DNA from: CBDFKF01 sp965248765
GTDB taxonomy: Bacteria; Pseudomonadota; Alphaproteobacteria; VGEJ01
Length of the DNA stretch: 64,000 nucleotides
Assembly: GCA_965248765.1 (NCBI GenBank)
Contig: CBDFKF010000004.1
Coordinates: 682,001 to 746,000 of the forward strand
Reading direction: 5' to 3'
The position numbers and the translations under genes are program-made. This document shows positions 8,104 through 17,711 of the stretch, in pieces; position 1 is the stretch's first letter; every line of letters starts with the position of its first letter. Below the pieces are notes generated by a model that saw only the letters and a program-made list of their open reading frames with translations, had not been told where the DNA came from and ran no database searches.

Positions 8104-9123
8104 TCAGCGGGCCGGCATCGCGTACATCAGCCCGCCGTCGGTCCACAGCGCATTCAGGCCGCGCACGAGTCTCAGAGGCGTATTAGGTCCAACGTTGCGG
8201 TCAAAGATCTCGCCGTAATTGCCGACAGATTTAATAACGCGATAGGCCCAGTCATTGTCGAGCCCGAGCAGACTACCCATCTCGCCAGCAGTGCCGAGCA
8301 AGCGCTGGACGACGGGGTCCGTGCTGTTCGCCTTCATGTCATCGACATTCGCGCTGGTGACGCCCTTTTCTTCCGCCTCCAGGGTCGCATAGACGACCCA
8401 CTTGACAATCGTAAACCACTGCTCATCGCCGCGACGCACGACCGGCCCGAGCGGCTCTTTCGAGAGGATCTCCGGCAAGATGACGTAATCGTCAGGATTC
8501 GGCGCATCGACCGCCCTGATCGAGGCCAACCCCGAGGCATCCGTGGTGTAGACCTGACAGCGGTCGTTGAAGAAGCCGACTTTGGACTCCTCAAGCGATT
8601 CGTAGACGACCGGCTTAAAGGTCATGCCGTTGGCGCGGAAGAAGTCCGCAAGATTGAGCTCGGTGGTGGTTCCAGTTTGCACGCAGACCTCGGCGCCATC
8701 GAGCTCGCTCGCACTGGAGACGCCGAGCGATCTCGGCACCATGAAGCCCTGGCCGTCATAGTAGGTGACGGCGGCGAATACGAGGCCGAGCGAGGCATCG
8801 CGCGTGAGCGTCCAGGTGGTATTGCGTGAGAGGACATCGACCTCACCCGACTGTAGCGCGGTGAAGCGCTGTTGGGCGCTGAGCGGCGTATACCTCACCT
8901 TGCCGGCATCGCCGAGGGCGGCGGCAGCGATCGCCTTGCAGAAATCCACGTCCAGGCCTGTCCAGTTCCCCTGGCTGTCAGCGATCGAGAAGCCCGCCAG
9001 TCCTGTGTTGACGCCGCACTGAACGTGTCCCTTTGCCCGCAGGTCGTCCAACATCCCGGCCTGCGCGGTGGCCGCTAGCATCGCGAAGACGGCAGCGCCT
9101 ATGGCAAGTGGCAAACGTTGCAT
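8104..9123 (-). CDS. aapJ: Amino-acid ABC transporter substrate-binding protein (AapJ type)
   Basis: 339 residues with a cleavable signal peptide (MQRLPLAIGAAVFAMLAATAQA then GMLDDLRAKGHVQCGV). The mature part is the periplasmic binding protein family 3 fold; QCGVNTGLAGFS, WTGLDVDFCKAIAAA and DVLSRNTTWTLTRDA are typical of AapJ/BztA general L-amino-acid binders. It is the first gene of the aapJQMP operon, with a purine-rich ribosome site (gggaaggga) 7-8 nt before the ATG. The promoter should lie in 9124-9230. Confidence 0.92.
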   Translation of the reverse strand: MQRLPLAIGAAVFAMLAATAQAGMLDDLRAKGHVQCGVNTGLAGFSIADSQGNWTGLDVDFCKAIAAAALGDAGKVRYTPLSAQQRFTALQSGEVDVLSRNTTWTLTRDASLGLVFAAVTYYDGQGFMVPRSLGVSSASELDGAEVCVQTGTTTELNLADFFRANGMTFKPVVYESLEESKVGFFNDRCQVYTTDASGLASIRAVDAPNPDDYVILPEILSKEPLGPVVRRGDEQWFTIVKWVVYATLEAEEKGVTSANVDDMKANSTDPVVQRLLGTAGEMGSLLGLDNDWAYRVIKSVGNYGEIFDRNVGPNTPLRLVRGLNALWTDGGLMYAMPAR

Positions 9124-9324
9124 CAGTTCTTCCCTTCCCTAGGATTCCCCCGGTTCGAGCGGGTTGGGAGCCATCAACCCGTCACCTTCGGATGGTAGCA
9201 TAGCGGTTCGCGCCACCTCAAGCGAGGGTCGTGTCCGGCACTGTCACTAACACACGATATGTCCGGTTTATGTACCAGACGATCTGTCCGGATTTAGAAG
9301 CTCTCCAGGCTATGGAGGGTTTGG

Positions 9325-10500
9325 ATGCGCCGGACAGAGCAGTTGCAGGGACTGAGATTGATGAAGTTCGAGGAGGTTTACGGCCGCACCCATCGGGGTT
9401 GCTTGAGCCAAGCCGAGGCGGCGGAGGTTCTCGGCGTTTCAGAGCGCACCTTCCGGCGCTGGCGCGACCGCTATGAGGCGGACGGCGCGGAAGGGCTCTA
9501 CGATCGCCGTCTGGGCCGGGTCTCGGCGCGGCGCGCGGCGGTCGACGAGGTGACGGCGCTGTTGGCGCTGTTCGACACCCGCTACTGGGACTTCACCGCC
9601 AAGCACTTCCACGAGAAGCTAGTCGCGGACTATGCCTTCAAGCGCAGCTACAACTGGGTGCGGCTGAGCTTGCAGGCCCATGGGCGAAGACGGGCGGCGC
9701 CCAGGCGCGGGGCGCACCGGCGCAAGCGGCCGCGCCGCGCGCTGCCCGGCATGATGCTGCATCAAGACGGCTCAAGCCACGCGTGGGTCCCCGATCAGTG
9801 GTGGGACCTGATCGTCACCATGGACGACGCCACCAGTGAGATCTACTCGGCCTTCTTCGTCGCCGAAGAGGGCACGATGTCGAGCTTTCAGGGGGTGTCC
9901 GAGGCGATCCGGGCCAAGGGGCTGTTCTGCTCGCTCTATGCCGACCGCGCCGGCCACTACTGGCACACCCCTGAGGCCGGCGGCACGGTCGACAAGGACA
10001 ATCCGACCCAGTTCGGCCGCGCCCTGGCCCAGCTCGGCATCGAGCTGATCCCGGCCTACTCGCCCGAGGCAAGGGGGCGCTCGGAACGCATGTTCGCCAC
10101 CCTGCAGAAGCGCCTGCCCCAGGAGCTCAGGCTCGCCGGCATCACCGACATGGCCCAGGCCAACCGCTTCCTCAAGGAGCTCCACCTGCCAGGCCACAAC
10201 GCCCGCTTCGCGGTGCCGCCGGAAGCCGAGGGCACCGCCTTCGTGCCCTTCGCCGGTACCCTCGACGACATCCTCTGCGTGCAGCAGGAGCGCACCGTCT
10301 CCAACGACAATACCGTGCGCTACAAACGCCTGGTGCTGGCGATCCCGCCCGACCGCCATCGCCGCCACTACGTCAAGGCAAGGGTCCGGGTCCACGAATA
10401 CCCCGACCGCACCCTCGCCGTCTTCCATGGGCCGCGCTGCCTGGCCCGATACCAGGCCGACGGATCGCCCATCAACACAAGCCACAGACAGGCCGCGTGA
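9325..10500 (+). CDS. ISNCY-family (IS1202-like) transposase
   Basis: 391 residues: N-terminal helix-turn-helix (LSQAEAAEVLGVSERTFRRWRDRY, about residues 27-50), then an RNase H-like integrase core with Asp in HQDGSSHAW, Asp in YADRAGHYW and Glu in SPEARGRSER, a plausible DDE triad. It is full length for ISNCY transposases. Upstream, TGTCCGG recurs three times between 9233 and 9295, as is common at IS ends, but I could not pair clear terminal inverted repeats, so the element limits are left open. It sits between the aap operon and recD2 and probably truncates the ORF in front of recD2. Confidence 0.82.
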   Translation: MRRTEQLQGLRLMKFEEVYGRTHRGCLSQAEAAEVLGVSERTFRRWRDRYEADGAEGLYDRRLGRVSARRAAVDEVTALLALFDTRYWDFTAKHFHEKLVADYAFKRSYNWVRLSLQAHGRRRAAPRRGAHRRKRPRRALPGMMLHQDGSSHAWVPDQWWDLIVTMDDATSEIYSAFFVAEEGTMSSFQGVSEAIRAKGLFCSLYADRAGHYWHTPEAGGTVDKDNPTQFGRALAQLGIELIPAYSPEARGRSERMFATLQKRLPQELRLAGITDMAQANRFLKELHLPGHNARFAVPPEAEGTAFVPFAGTLDDILCVQQERTVSNDNTVRYKRLVLAIPPDRHRRHYVKARVRVHEYPDRTLAVFHGPRCLARYQADGSPINTSHRQAA

Positions 10501-10517
10501 TCCGCTTCGACGCGACC

Positions 10518-10570
10518 GGCCAGTGGATAAGGGGACGGCCGCTCCGCGCCCGACCCCTTATCCACTGGCC
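10518..10570. repeat. 20-bp inverted repeat (hairpin) after the transposase
   Basis: GGCCAGTGGATAAGGGGACG (10518-10537) pairs with CGACCCCTTATCCACTGGCC (10551-10570), 19 of 20 positions, around a 13-nt GC-rich loop. It starts 18 nt after the transposase stop. No T-run follows. It may be a terminator-like stem or part of the right end of the IS. Confidence 0.7.
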
Positions 10571-10623
10571 CAACAACCACAACTGAAGCGGTCAATGAAT
10601 TCGCCCGCGAACTGCCCCGGTTT

Positions 10624-10827
10624 GTGTCCCGGGTGCGGCAGATGTTCACGGCGCAAGAGCTACAAGCGTACCTCGCACGCATCGAGCGCGAGCATCGTGA
10701 ATCCGCCTTGGCCGTCATTGAAGACGATGACCTGAACTTTGAACACCCGACAGCGGCCGCGGAGCGGGCGCGGCAGTTCGATGTCGTCAAGGACTTGTTG
10801 ACCGCCACCGCGCTCGGCACGTCATGA
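10624..10827 (+). CDS. Small hypothetical protein coupled to recD2
   Basis: The frame from GTG 10624 encodes 67 residues, rich in charged residues (QMFTAQELQAYLARIERE, later VIEDDDLNFEHPTAAAE). Its TGA overlaps the recD2 ATG (ATGA at 10824-10827), which supports real translation. The same frame stays open upstream to the hairpin at 10570 without an ATG, so the natural 5' end was probably removed by the transposon insertion. I do not recognise the family. Confidence 0.5.
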   Translation: MSRVRQMFTAQELQAYLARIEREHRESALAVIEDDDLNFEHPTAAAERARQFDVVKDLLTATALGTS

Positions 10828-13028
10828 GCGGCGTAGTCAAACCGCAACCGGAATCGTCAACCCAGGAGGTTCTGGCTGGCCTCGTCGAGCGCGTGACGTT
10901 TCACAATGCCGATAACGGGTTCTGCGTTCTGAGAACAAAGGCCCGAGGCCATCGCGATCTCGTGACGGTCGTCGGCCACGCCGCCATGGTGTCGGCCGGA
11001 GAGTGGATTACGGCATCGGGGGAATGGATCAACGACCGCACCCATGGTCAGCAATTCAAGGCGCGCTTCCTGCGCACCTCGGAGCCGTCGTCGATCGAGG
11101 GCATCGAGAAATACCTCGGCTCCGGCATGATCCAAAGCATCGGACCGGTCTACGCCGGGAAAATGGTCAGGGCGTTCGGCGAGAAGGTGTTCGACATCAT
11201 CGAGGCGGAGCCGGAACGGTTGCGCGAGGTGACCGGAATCGGCCGAGTACGGGCCAAACGCATCACCGACGCCTGGGCGGAACAGAAAGTCATCCGCGAG
11301 ATCATGGTTTTCCTGCACAGCCATGGCGTCGGCACGGCGCGCGCGGTGCGGATGTACAAGACCTACGGCTTGGATGCCGTTCAGGTCATGACCGAGAACC
11401 CATATCGCCTCGCACGGGATATTCGCGGCATCGGATTCAAGACCGCCGACGCGATCGCCATGAAGCTCGGTATCGAGAAGACGGCCATGATCCGGGTGCG
11501 TGCGGGCATTGCCTATGCGCTCACCGAGGCGATGGACGACGGTCATTGCGGCCTGCCGTCCGAGGAGCTTGCGCCGCTCGCCGTCGAATTGCTGGAAGTC
11601 CCAAACGCGTTGGTTCAGACCGCTCTGGACTTCGAACTGGCCGAGGGAACGGTGGTCGCGGACACGGTCGCCGGAACTCCCTGTATATTCCTTGGCGGCC
11701 TGTACCGGGCCGAACGGGCGATTTGCGAACGGATTCTGAAGATCGTGGGCGGTAAGCTGCCCTGGCCGGATATCGATGCCGGCAAAGCGCTGCCCTGGGT
11801 CGAGGGGAAGACCGGCCTGTCGCTTGCGGCGAGCCAGGCCGATGCTGTTCGCCTGGCCCTGACTTCCAAGGCCATGGTCATTACCGGCGGGCCGGGCGTG
11901 GGCAAGACGACCATCGTCAACGCCATCCTGCGCATCCTGGCCGCCAAGGGCGTGACCCTGCTGCTCTGCGCGCCGACCGGCCGCGCCGCCAAGCGGATGA
12001 CAGAGGCCACCGGGTTTGAAGCCATGACGATCCACCGGCTGCTCGGAGTCGATCCCAGGGGCGGCGGGTTCAAGCGCGATGCAGACAATCCTCTCGACTG
12101 CGGCCTGCTGGTCGTCGATGAGACCTCGATGGTGGATGTCATGCTGATGCAGGCGTTGCTGAAAGCGGTCCCCGACACTGCCGCGCTGCTGATCGTGGGC
12201 GACATCGACCAACTGCCCTCCGTCGGTCCGGGCCAGGTGCTCGCTGACGTCATCGTCTCCGGTGCGGTTCCCGTCGTTCGGCTGACCGAGGTATTCCGCC
12301 AAGCGGCGCGAAGCCGGATCGTCACCATCGCGCACGGGATCAACCGGGGCGCCATTCCTAATCTTTCCAAGCCCGAGGGCGACAGCGACTTCTACTTCGT
12401 GCAAGCGGACGATCCGGAAACCGCGGTGCCGATGATCATCGAGTTGGTGAAGACGCGCATCCCGAAGCGCTTCGGGTTCGATCCGGTGCGCGACATCCAG
12501 GTGCTGTGCCCGATGAACCGCGGCGGTGCCGGCGCCCGCTCGCTCAACATCGAACTGCAGGCCGCCCTCAACCCGGCCGGCGAGCGCAAGGTCGAACGCT
12601 TCGGCTGGACCTTCGCGCCCGGCGACAAGGTGATGCAGATCGAAAACGATTACGACAAGGAAATCTATAATGGCGACATCGGCTATGTCGACGATGTCGA
12701 TCCCGATGAAGGCGAGCTGACTGCGCGTTTCGACGGGCGCGCCGTCGCCTATGGCTTCGGCGAGCTCGACACGCTGGTTCCGGCATACGCCGCGACGATT
12801 CACAAGAGCCAGGGCTCGGAGTATCCCGCCGTCGTTATCCCCCTCCTGACGCAACACTACACGATGCTCCAGCGGAACCTGCTCTACACCGGCGTGACGC
12901 GCGGCAAACGGCTGGTCGTGCTGGTCGGACAGAAGAAGGCGGTGGCCATCGCCGTGCGCAACGTCTCGGGACGGCGCCGTTGGTCGAAGCTCGACGAGTG
13001 GCTGGGCGGCGAGCGCACCGGAAATTAA
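10824..13028 (+). CDS. recD2: RecD2-type ATP-dependent DNA helicase (SF1B)
   Basis: 734 residues. N-terminal OB-like region and helix-hairpin-helix repeats (GIEKYLGSGMIQSIGP, EVTGIGRVRAKRI, DIRGIGFKTADAIA) precede the helicase core: Walker A GGPGVGKTT at about 353-361, CAPTGRAAKRM (Ia), VVDETSMVD (II), GDIDQLPSVGPG (III), and IHKSQGSEYPAVVI (V-like) with TGVTRGKRLVVLVG (VI). RecD2 is a 5'-3' helicase not tied to RecBC. It is complete and follows the small ORF with a 4-nt overlap. Confidence 0.93.
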   Translation: MSGVVKPQPESSTQEVLAGLVERVTFHNADNGFCVLRTKARGHRDLVTVVGHAAMVSAGEWITASGEWINDRTHGQQFKARFLRTSEPSSIEGIEKYLGSGMIQSIGPVYAGKMVRAFGEKVFDIIEAEPERLREVTGIGRVRAKRITDAWAEQKVIREIMVFLHSHGVGTARAVRMYKTYGLDAVQVMTENPYRLARDIRGIGFKTADAIAMKLGIEKTAMIRVRAGIAYALTEAMDDGHCGLPSEELAPLAVELLEVPNALVQTALDFELAEGTVVADTVAGTPCIFLGGLYRAERAICERILKIVGGKLPWPDIDAGKALPWVEGKTGLSLAASQADAVRLALTSKAMVITGGPGVGKTTIVNAILRILAAKGVTLLLCAPTGRAAKRMTEATGFEAMTIHRLLGVDPRGGGFKRDADNPLDCGLLVVDETSMVDVMLMQALLKAVPDTAALLIVGDIDQLPSVGPGQVLADVIVSGAVPVVRLTEVFRQAARSRIVTIAHGINRGAIPNLSKPEGDSDFYFVQADDPETAVPMIIELVKTRIPKRFGFDPVRDIQVLCPMNRGGAGARSLNIELQAALNPAGERKVERFGWTFAPGDKVMQIENDYDKEIYNGDIGYVDDVDPDEGELTARFDGRAVAYGFGELDTLVPAYAATIHKSQGSEYPAVVIPLLTQHYTMLQRNLLYTGVTRGKRLVVLVGQKKAVAIAVRNVSGRRRWSKLDEWLGGERTGN

Positions 13029-13237
13029 TCAAGCACTTCGCGATGACGGGCGCGAGCCCGGCAAACTCCATGAAGGAGCCGCGCCTGTCGTTGCCGGTGC
13101 CGAGAATGCGGGCAACCCTCTTCGAGTGGCCGGCATCAACGACTATTCAGCGATGGCGGACGCACGACGCCTTTTGCACGATCCCGTCTCGCACTCGCCG
13201 GCGCTCCCGTGGTCCCGCAAAGGCGGGACGGAACAGG

Positions 13238-13875
13238 TCAGTGGATCGTCGGCTTGTCGACCACCATGGTCGAGAGAGCTTGTTGCCTCGTTCGCTTGCA
13301 GACAAGTACCAGAGCTTGCAGCTCTTTCTCGGCGATGCGTGTGAGCTCCCGCACGTTCTTGAGGGTGCTCGCCAGGTCCTTTTCGAACGCCGGCGGCACC
13401 GCCTCCCTTTCGATGAGATCGACAATGCCGCGCATCATGGCGTTGATCTCGCCGAGACTGTCCAGGGCTTCGCTGGCCCGTTCGGGCAGTTCGATGGCCT
13501 CCTTGTCGCCGAACAGGCCATCGATGAAGCCTTCAAGCTCTTCCGCGCGCACCCGGCACAGGCGCCGAAGGTCGTCCGGGTCACACTTGGCGGCTATCCG
13601 GGTCAAACGGAACGGCTTGGTTGCCGATTGATGTTTCGCCAATTCGTTCCAGAGGCTCATCAGAGCCTCGAACAGCTCGTTGGCGGCCTCTGCGTTGTCG
13701 AACTCGGGCAGCTCGCCACCCCAAAAAACCCCCTATAGTTCGGAGGGCGGACGTATCGAGATTGGGCGTCGCGATAGCGTGTACGCACGACATGAAACGG
13801 AATCGGACATGCGTAACGCTCCAATAGAGCGCGGACCGTCTTGTCCCCAACGAATCTGTGGGAAGGCTTGTTCAT
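13238..13875 (-). pseudogene. Conserved hypothetical protein, frameshifted
   Basis: Three reverse-strand frames join into one protein: MNKPSHRF...VRALLERYACPIPFH from ATG 13875, then IATPNLDTSALRTIGGF in a second frame, then WGGELPEFDNAEAANELFEAL through KPTIH to the stop at 13238 in a third. The joins lie within about 70 nt, the second at a G5/T6 homopolymer near 13725-13735. The order ERYxCPxPxHxVRTR, IATP and WGGE(L/F)PEF is what I recall from a roughly 210-aa conserved protein of unknown function on alphaproteobacterial accessory DNA. Sequencing error in the homopolymer is an alternative for one of the two shifts. Confidence 0.6.
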
Positions 13876-14197
13876 TCTCGATCCAACATCTCGACCATCC
13901 ACTTGCTCACACCAGCCTACGCCGCCCATTGTCCGAATGTCTCTATCAGGTGCCTTTGGTTGGCCAACCGCTCGACCTGCCCGATTCCGATCCCGCGCTC
14001 GCGCGGGAAGTCGAACAACGCCGGCGCGCCGACACTGATGCGGCAGCAAGTGTTGAGGGGTCTACACGAACGCGGCAACGACGCCCTCCATCGGCGGTTG
14101 TGTCTGACCTTCGGGCATCGCGCATGAGCGCGCGATGCATCCGTGCGTTGGGAGGGGAGCTTTTGGGGCTATATCCACACCCTGGCGGCACGCTGAC
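13876..14197. other. Intergenic stretch, no gene supported
   Basis: Open frames here do not look like proteins and no motif was recognised. The last 60 bases hold the leader of the nnrS pseudogene, including a purine-rich GGGAGGGGAG about 40 nt before the ATG. Confidence 0.4.
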
Positions 14198-15365
14198 ATG
14201 ACGACCCCAGTGCAGCAGATGCCCGCGTGGTCCGGGCCCGCGTTTCTCTCCTTCGGCTTCCGACCGTTTTTTCTCTCCGCGGCGGTCTGGGCGGCGCTGA
14301 GCATGGCGCTTTGGGTGTCGATGCTGTCGGGGCGACTGGAACTGCCGACAGCGTTCGATCCCGTGTCCTGGTCGTCGCCGGATTTCTGCTGACGGCCGTG
14401 CCAAATTGGACCGGCAGGCCTCCGGTTGTTGAGTGGCCCCTGTTTGGGCTGTTCACCCTGTGGCTTCTCGGACGCGGCGCGGTAACGGTTTCGAACTACC
14501 TGCCGCCTGTGATTGTCGCCGCGATCGACCTCTCGTGTCTCGTTGTTGTCGGCGGCGTCATGCTGCACCAGATCATCGTCGGCAGGAATTGGCGCAACCT
14601 GATCGTGCTGGCCATGATCGGTGTGTTCGTGGCAGGCAATGCAGTGTTTCACTGGGAGGCCGCGTGGAATGGTCGAATGGTCATGCGGCGTCGGGCTACG
14701 GACTGCGCACCGGCCTTGCTGCCGGCATCATCATGATCGCGGTCATCGGCGGCCGCATTGTGCCGTCATTCACGCGAAACTGGCTCGTGGAACGGGGCAG
14801 CGATCAACTACCCTCGGCGTTCGGACGTTTGGACAAGCTCGCACTTGTTTTGAGCGCGTTTGCGCTGCCGTCTTGGGTGGTGGCACCAGATTGGCCCCTC
14901 ACCGGGTATGTCCTGCTTGCGGCTGGGTTGGCGCAGGGCATGCGGCTTTTGCTTTGGCGTGGCGTGGATACACCTACCGAGCCCTTGGTTTGGATTCTCC
15001 ACGTGAGTTATGCCTTCGTGCCCATCGGCATGGTGGCCATGGGCACGGCGGTTCTGTGGCCCGGTGCGCTCTTGAATGTCGCCGTGCAGCACATCTGGAT
15101 GGCGGGGGCCATCGGCGTCATGACCCTTGCCGTCATGACCCGTGCGACCCTTGGCCATACCGGCCACGCCTTGACGGCCGGCGCCGGAACGACGGGGGTT
15201 TATCTGGCGGTGATCGCCTCGGTGCTTGTGCGGTTGTTGGGCGGCGTGTTGCCGGAATGGGCATGGTTGCTCTACACCGTGTCCGCCATCTTGTGGTGTT
15301 CCGCTTTCGCAGGTTTCGCGGTTCTCTACGGGTCTCTCCTGACTCGCCCGCCCGCGGAAAGTTAG
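14198..15365 (+). pseudogene. nnrS: nnrS, NO-response heme/copper membrane protein, broken
   Basis: Three frames together read as one NnrS: MPAWSGPAFLSFGFRPFFLS from ATG 14198; then VVAGFLLTAVPNWTGR from about 14375; then GLRTGLAAGIIMIAVIGG, RIVPSFTRNWL and the remaining spans to 15365. The first join lies where NnrS normally has a W-HxHEMLFGY stretch; that stretch is missing, so this looks like a deletion of a few tens of bases rather than a simple indel. The second shift lies at about 14665-14700. NnrS is a multi-span membrane protein involved in resistance to nitric oxide; losing the His motif and two frame breaks should inactivate it. It is convergent with the intact NO reductase gene. 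Confidence 0.8.
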
Positions 15366-15393
15366 CCGGACGCGGAGCCGCCCATGGGACGCG

Positions 15394-17685
15394 CTATGGA
15401 TCTCGGCTCGTGCGCAAGCCGACTTCCATCCGTACCAGGAAGATGAGCAGCAACAGGGCCCCCAACGCGAACACAATATCGCCCGGTACGCGCAACCACA
15501 CCAACGTCTCCATCAGCGGCGAATGCAGAAGCTCAGGCGTGCGCGCGTGCCAGTAGCCTTGATCGAATGAGATCAGCGCCTGGACGATGCCCTGCGGCAG
15601 AAGCGAGCCGAACACCATTAGCGCCAGCCCACCGTTGAAGAGCCAGAACACCCATTTCAGCGTGCGGTCGGACCACGCACCGGCCGCCTGCGGAAGATCG
15701 CGGCGACACAGCAGCATGAGGCCGATGCCGAGCATGCCGTAGACGCCGAACAGCGCCGCGTGGGCGTGCGTCGGCGTGGTCATCAACCCCTGCAAGTAAT
15801 AAAGCGATAGCGGTGGATTGATCAGGAAGCCGAGCACTCCGGCTCCGATCAGGTTCCAGAACGCGACCGCAAGGAAGAACATCAACGGCAGGTGGTAACG
15901 CTGGACCCACGGCGCCTGTCGTTCCGCGCGCCAGTGGTCATGGGCCTCGAAGGCGATCAGCGCGAGCGGCACGACCTCGAGCGCCGAGAACACCGCCCCG
16001 AGCGCCAGAACCGATTCCGGCATGCCGGTAAAATACAAGTGGTGGAAGGTGCCGAGGACGCCACCGCCGAGAAAGATCATGGCCGAGAACATGACGTAGA
16101 TCGCGGCGGTCGAGGGACGCAGAAGCCTCATGTGTACAAAGGCCCAAGCCACCCATGCGGTCGCGAACACTTCGAACACGCCCTCAACCCAGAGATGCAC
16201 GACCCACCACCGCCAGTATTCGGCGACCGTCAGGTGGGTGTCGCGGTCGTAGAGGAACCCGGCACCGAACAACAGCGCAATGCCGGCCGAAGAGAGAAGC
16301 AACAGGATCAGGAGGTGTTTGTCGGGACCCGCTTTGCGGATGGCGGGCACCAGGCAACGCATCATCAAGACCAGCCAGATCAGCAGACCGGCAAAAATCA
16401 AGAACTGCCAAAAGCGCCCCATATCGAGGAACTCGTAGCCCTGATGCCCAAACCAGTAGACCAGCGTGGGATCGGTTATCTTTCCGGTCAGGGTGAGCCA
16501 CTCACCGGCGAGCGAGCCCAGAACGGCGATCACCAGCGCCGCCCACAGGGCATCCACACCCAGTCGTTGCAAGGGGGGGTCGGACCCGGCGATCAGCGGC
16601 GCCAGATACAGTCCCGCGCCGAGCCAGGCCGTCGCAATCCACAGCACCGCGAGCTGCACATGCCACGTGCGAGTCAACGCATAGGGCGCGACCTCCGACA
16701 AGGGAATGCCATAGAAGTCATGGCCCTCGACGGCATAATGCGCGGTCACTGCGCCGAGAGCGATCTGCAGAGCAAGCAGAACGGCGACGATCCAGATGTA
16801 TTTGACCACGCCCCGCATCGAGGCGGTAGGCTGGACGGCCGCCATCGGATTCGTGTTCGGATAGCCCTTCAACGGCTGGATATCCTTCTGCCATTCGTCG
16901 CGTTCGCGCAGAAAGAACCAGCACAGCGCACCGGCGGCGGCGATCAGCAGAACCACCGACACGAACGTCCAAATGAACGTCGAGCTGCTCGGCCGGTTGC
17001 CGACCAGCGGCTCGTGCGGCCAATTGTTCGTGTAGGTGACGGTATCGTCGGGACGCAGCGTGGACGCGGCCCATGAGGTCCACCACCACCACGCCGCGAG
17101 CTTGCGGATGTCTTCATCGGGTTCGGGACCGAGAGGCTGGTTGGGGATGGCGAAAGCCTCGCGCATGGCCTCGGCGTCGGGGCCATCGCCGCTGCCGCCG
17201 AACAGCGCCGTGTAATGCGCGATCACGGTTTCGATGGCGCGCGCGCGATCACGGGAGATGACGATCCGGTTGGTCTTAGGATCGTAGGTGTTGACGCGAA
17301 TGCGTGCGGCAAGTGCCGCGATGCGTGCGGCCCGCTCTGGCACCGAGACGGCGGCAAGGTCGCCGTCTGCCTCGAGCATCGCCAGTGCTTCGCGGTGTAG
17401 AACATCGGCCGTCCAGTCGGGCGCCAGATAGCCGCCGTGGCCCCACACCGAGCCCAGCTCCATGCCGCCGAGGCGACGCCAGACATCACGCCCGTCGTGG
17501 ACGTCGCTGCTTGTGAAGACCACGGAAGACGTCTCGCCGTCGACCATGACCACTTGTTCGGGCAATGGCGGCGCTTGCTGGAACGACCGGCCGCCGATCA
17601 GAAGCAGAATCCCGAACATCACGACGAGCAGGACGGCGAACATCGTCCAAAGTCTCTTGATCGTGAAGAATTCGCGGTAGTTCAT
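15394..17685 (-). CDS. norZ: Quinol-dependent nitric oxide reductase (qNor)
   Basis: 763 residues, single-subunit qNor that reduces 2 NO to N2O with quinol. After TM1 there is a large periplasmic domain (about residues 40-230) replacing the cytochrome c subunit, then about 12 spans of heme-copper-oxidase type. Metal-site segments are present: RTWHVQLAVLWIATAWLG (heme His), VVHLWVEGVFEV (FeB His and Glu), FHHLYFTGMP (two FeB His) and TPTHAHAALFGVYG (heme His pair). Length matches qNor. The chosen ATG gives a short cytoplasmic KR-rich N-terminus; a TTGCG-N4-CGCAA palindrome lies just upstream. Confidence 0.93.
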   Translation of the reverse strand: MNYREFFTIKRLWTMFAVLLVVMFGILLLIGGRSFQQAPPLPEQVVMVDGETSSVVFTSSDVHDGRDVWRRLGGMELGSVWGHGGYLAPDWTADVLHREALAMLEADGDLAAVSVPERAARIAALAARIRVNTYDPKTNRIVISRDRARAIETVIAHYTALFGGSGDGPDAEAMREAFAIPNQPLGPEPDEDIRKLAAWWWWTSWAASTLRPDDTVTYTNNWPHEPLVGNRPSSSTFIWTFVSVVLLIAAAGALCWFFLRERDEWQKDIQPLKGYPNTNPMAAVQPTASMRGVVKYIWIVAVLLALQIALGAVTAHYAVEGHDFYGIPLSEVAPYALTRTWHVQLAVLWIATAWLGAGLYLAPLIAGSDPPLQRLGVDALWAALVIAVLGSLAGEWLTLTGKITDPTLVYWFGHQGYEFLDMGRFWQFLIFAGLLIWLVLMMRCLVPAIRKAGPDKHLLILLLLSSAGIALLFGAGFLYDRDTHLTVAEYWRWWVVHLWVEGVFEVFATAWVAWAFVHMRLLRPSTAAIYVMFSAMIFLGGGVLGTFHHLYFTGMPESVLALGAVFSALEVVPLALIAFEAHDHWRAERQAPWVQRYHLPLMFFLAVAFWNLIGAGVLGFLINPPLSLYYLQGLMTTPTHAHAALFGVYGMLGIGLMLLCRRDLPQAAGAWSDRTLKWVFWLFNGGLALMVFGSLLPQGIVQALISFDQGYWHARTPELLHSPLMETLVWLRVPGDIVFALGALLLLIFLVRMEVGLRTSRDP

Positions 17686-17697
17686 GACGACGCCCTT

Positions 17698-17711
17698 TTG
17701 CGACTCCGCAA
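17698..17711 (-). promoter_or_regulatory. Perfect TTGCG-N4-CGCAA palindrome upstream of norZ (NnrR-like box)
   Basis: TTGCGACTCCGCAA is a perfect 5+4+5 dyad of the FNR/CRP half-site spacing. TTGCG-N4-CGCAA is close to what I recall as the NnrR (NO-responsive CRP/FNR family) motif of alphaproteobacterial denitrification genes. It lies only 13 nt before the annotated ATG, too close for ordinary activation unless translation starts further in (Met15 is possible) or the protein blocks rather than activates. Confidence 0.45.

Noticed and set aside
10857..12857. Very long reverse-strand open frame opposite recD2 (666 codons), and similar ones opposite mobF and opposite the MTase-helicase.
   Set aside because: Antisense shadows of strongly coding high-GC genes; the sense strands carry all recognisable motifs.
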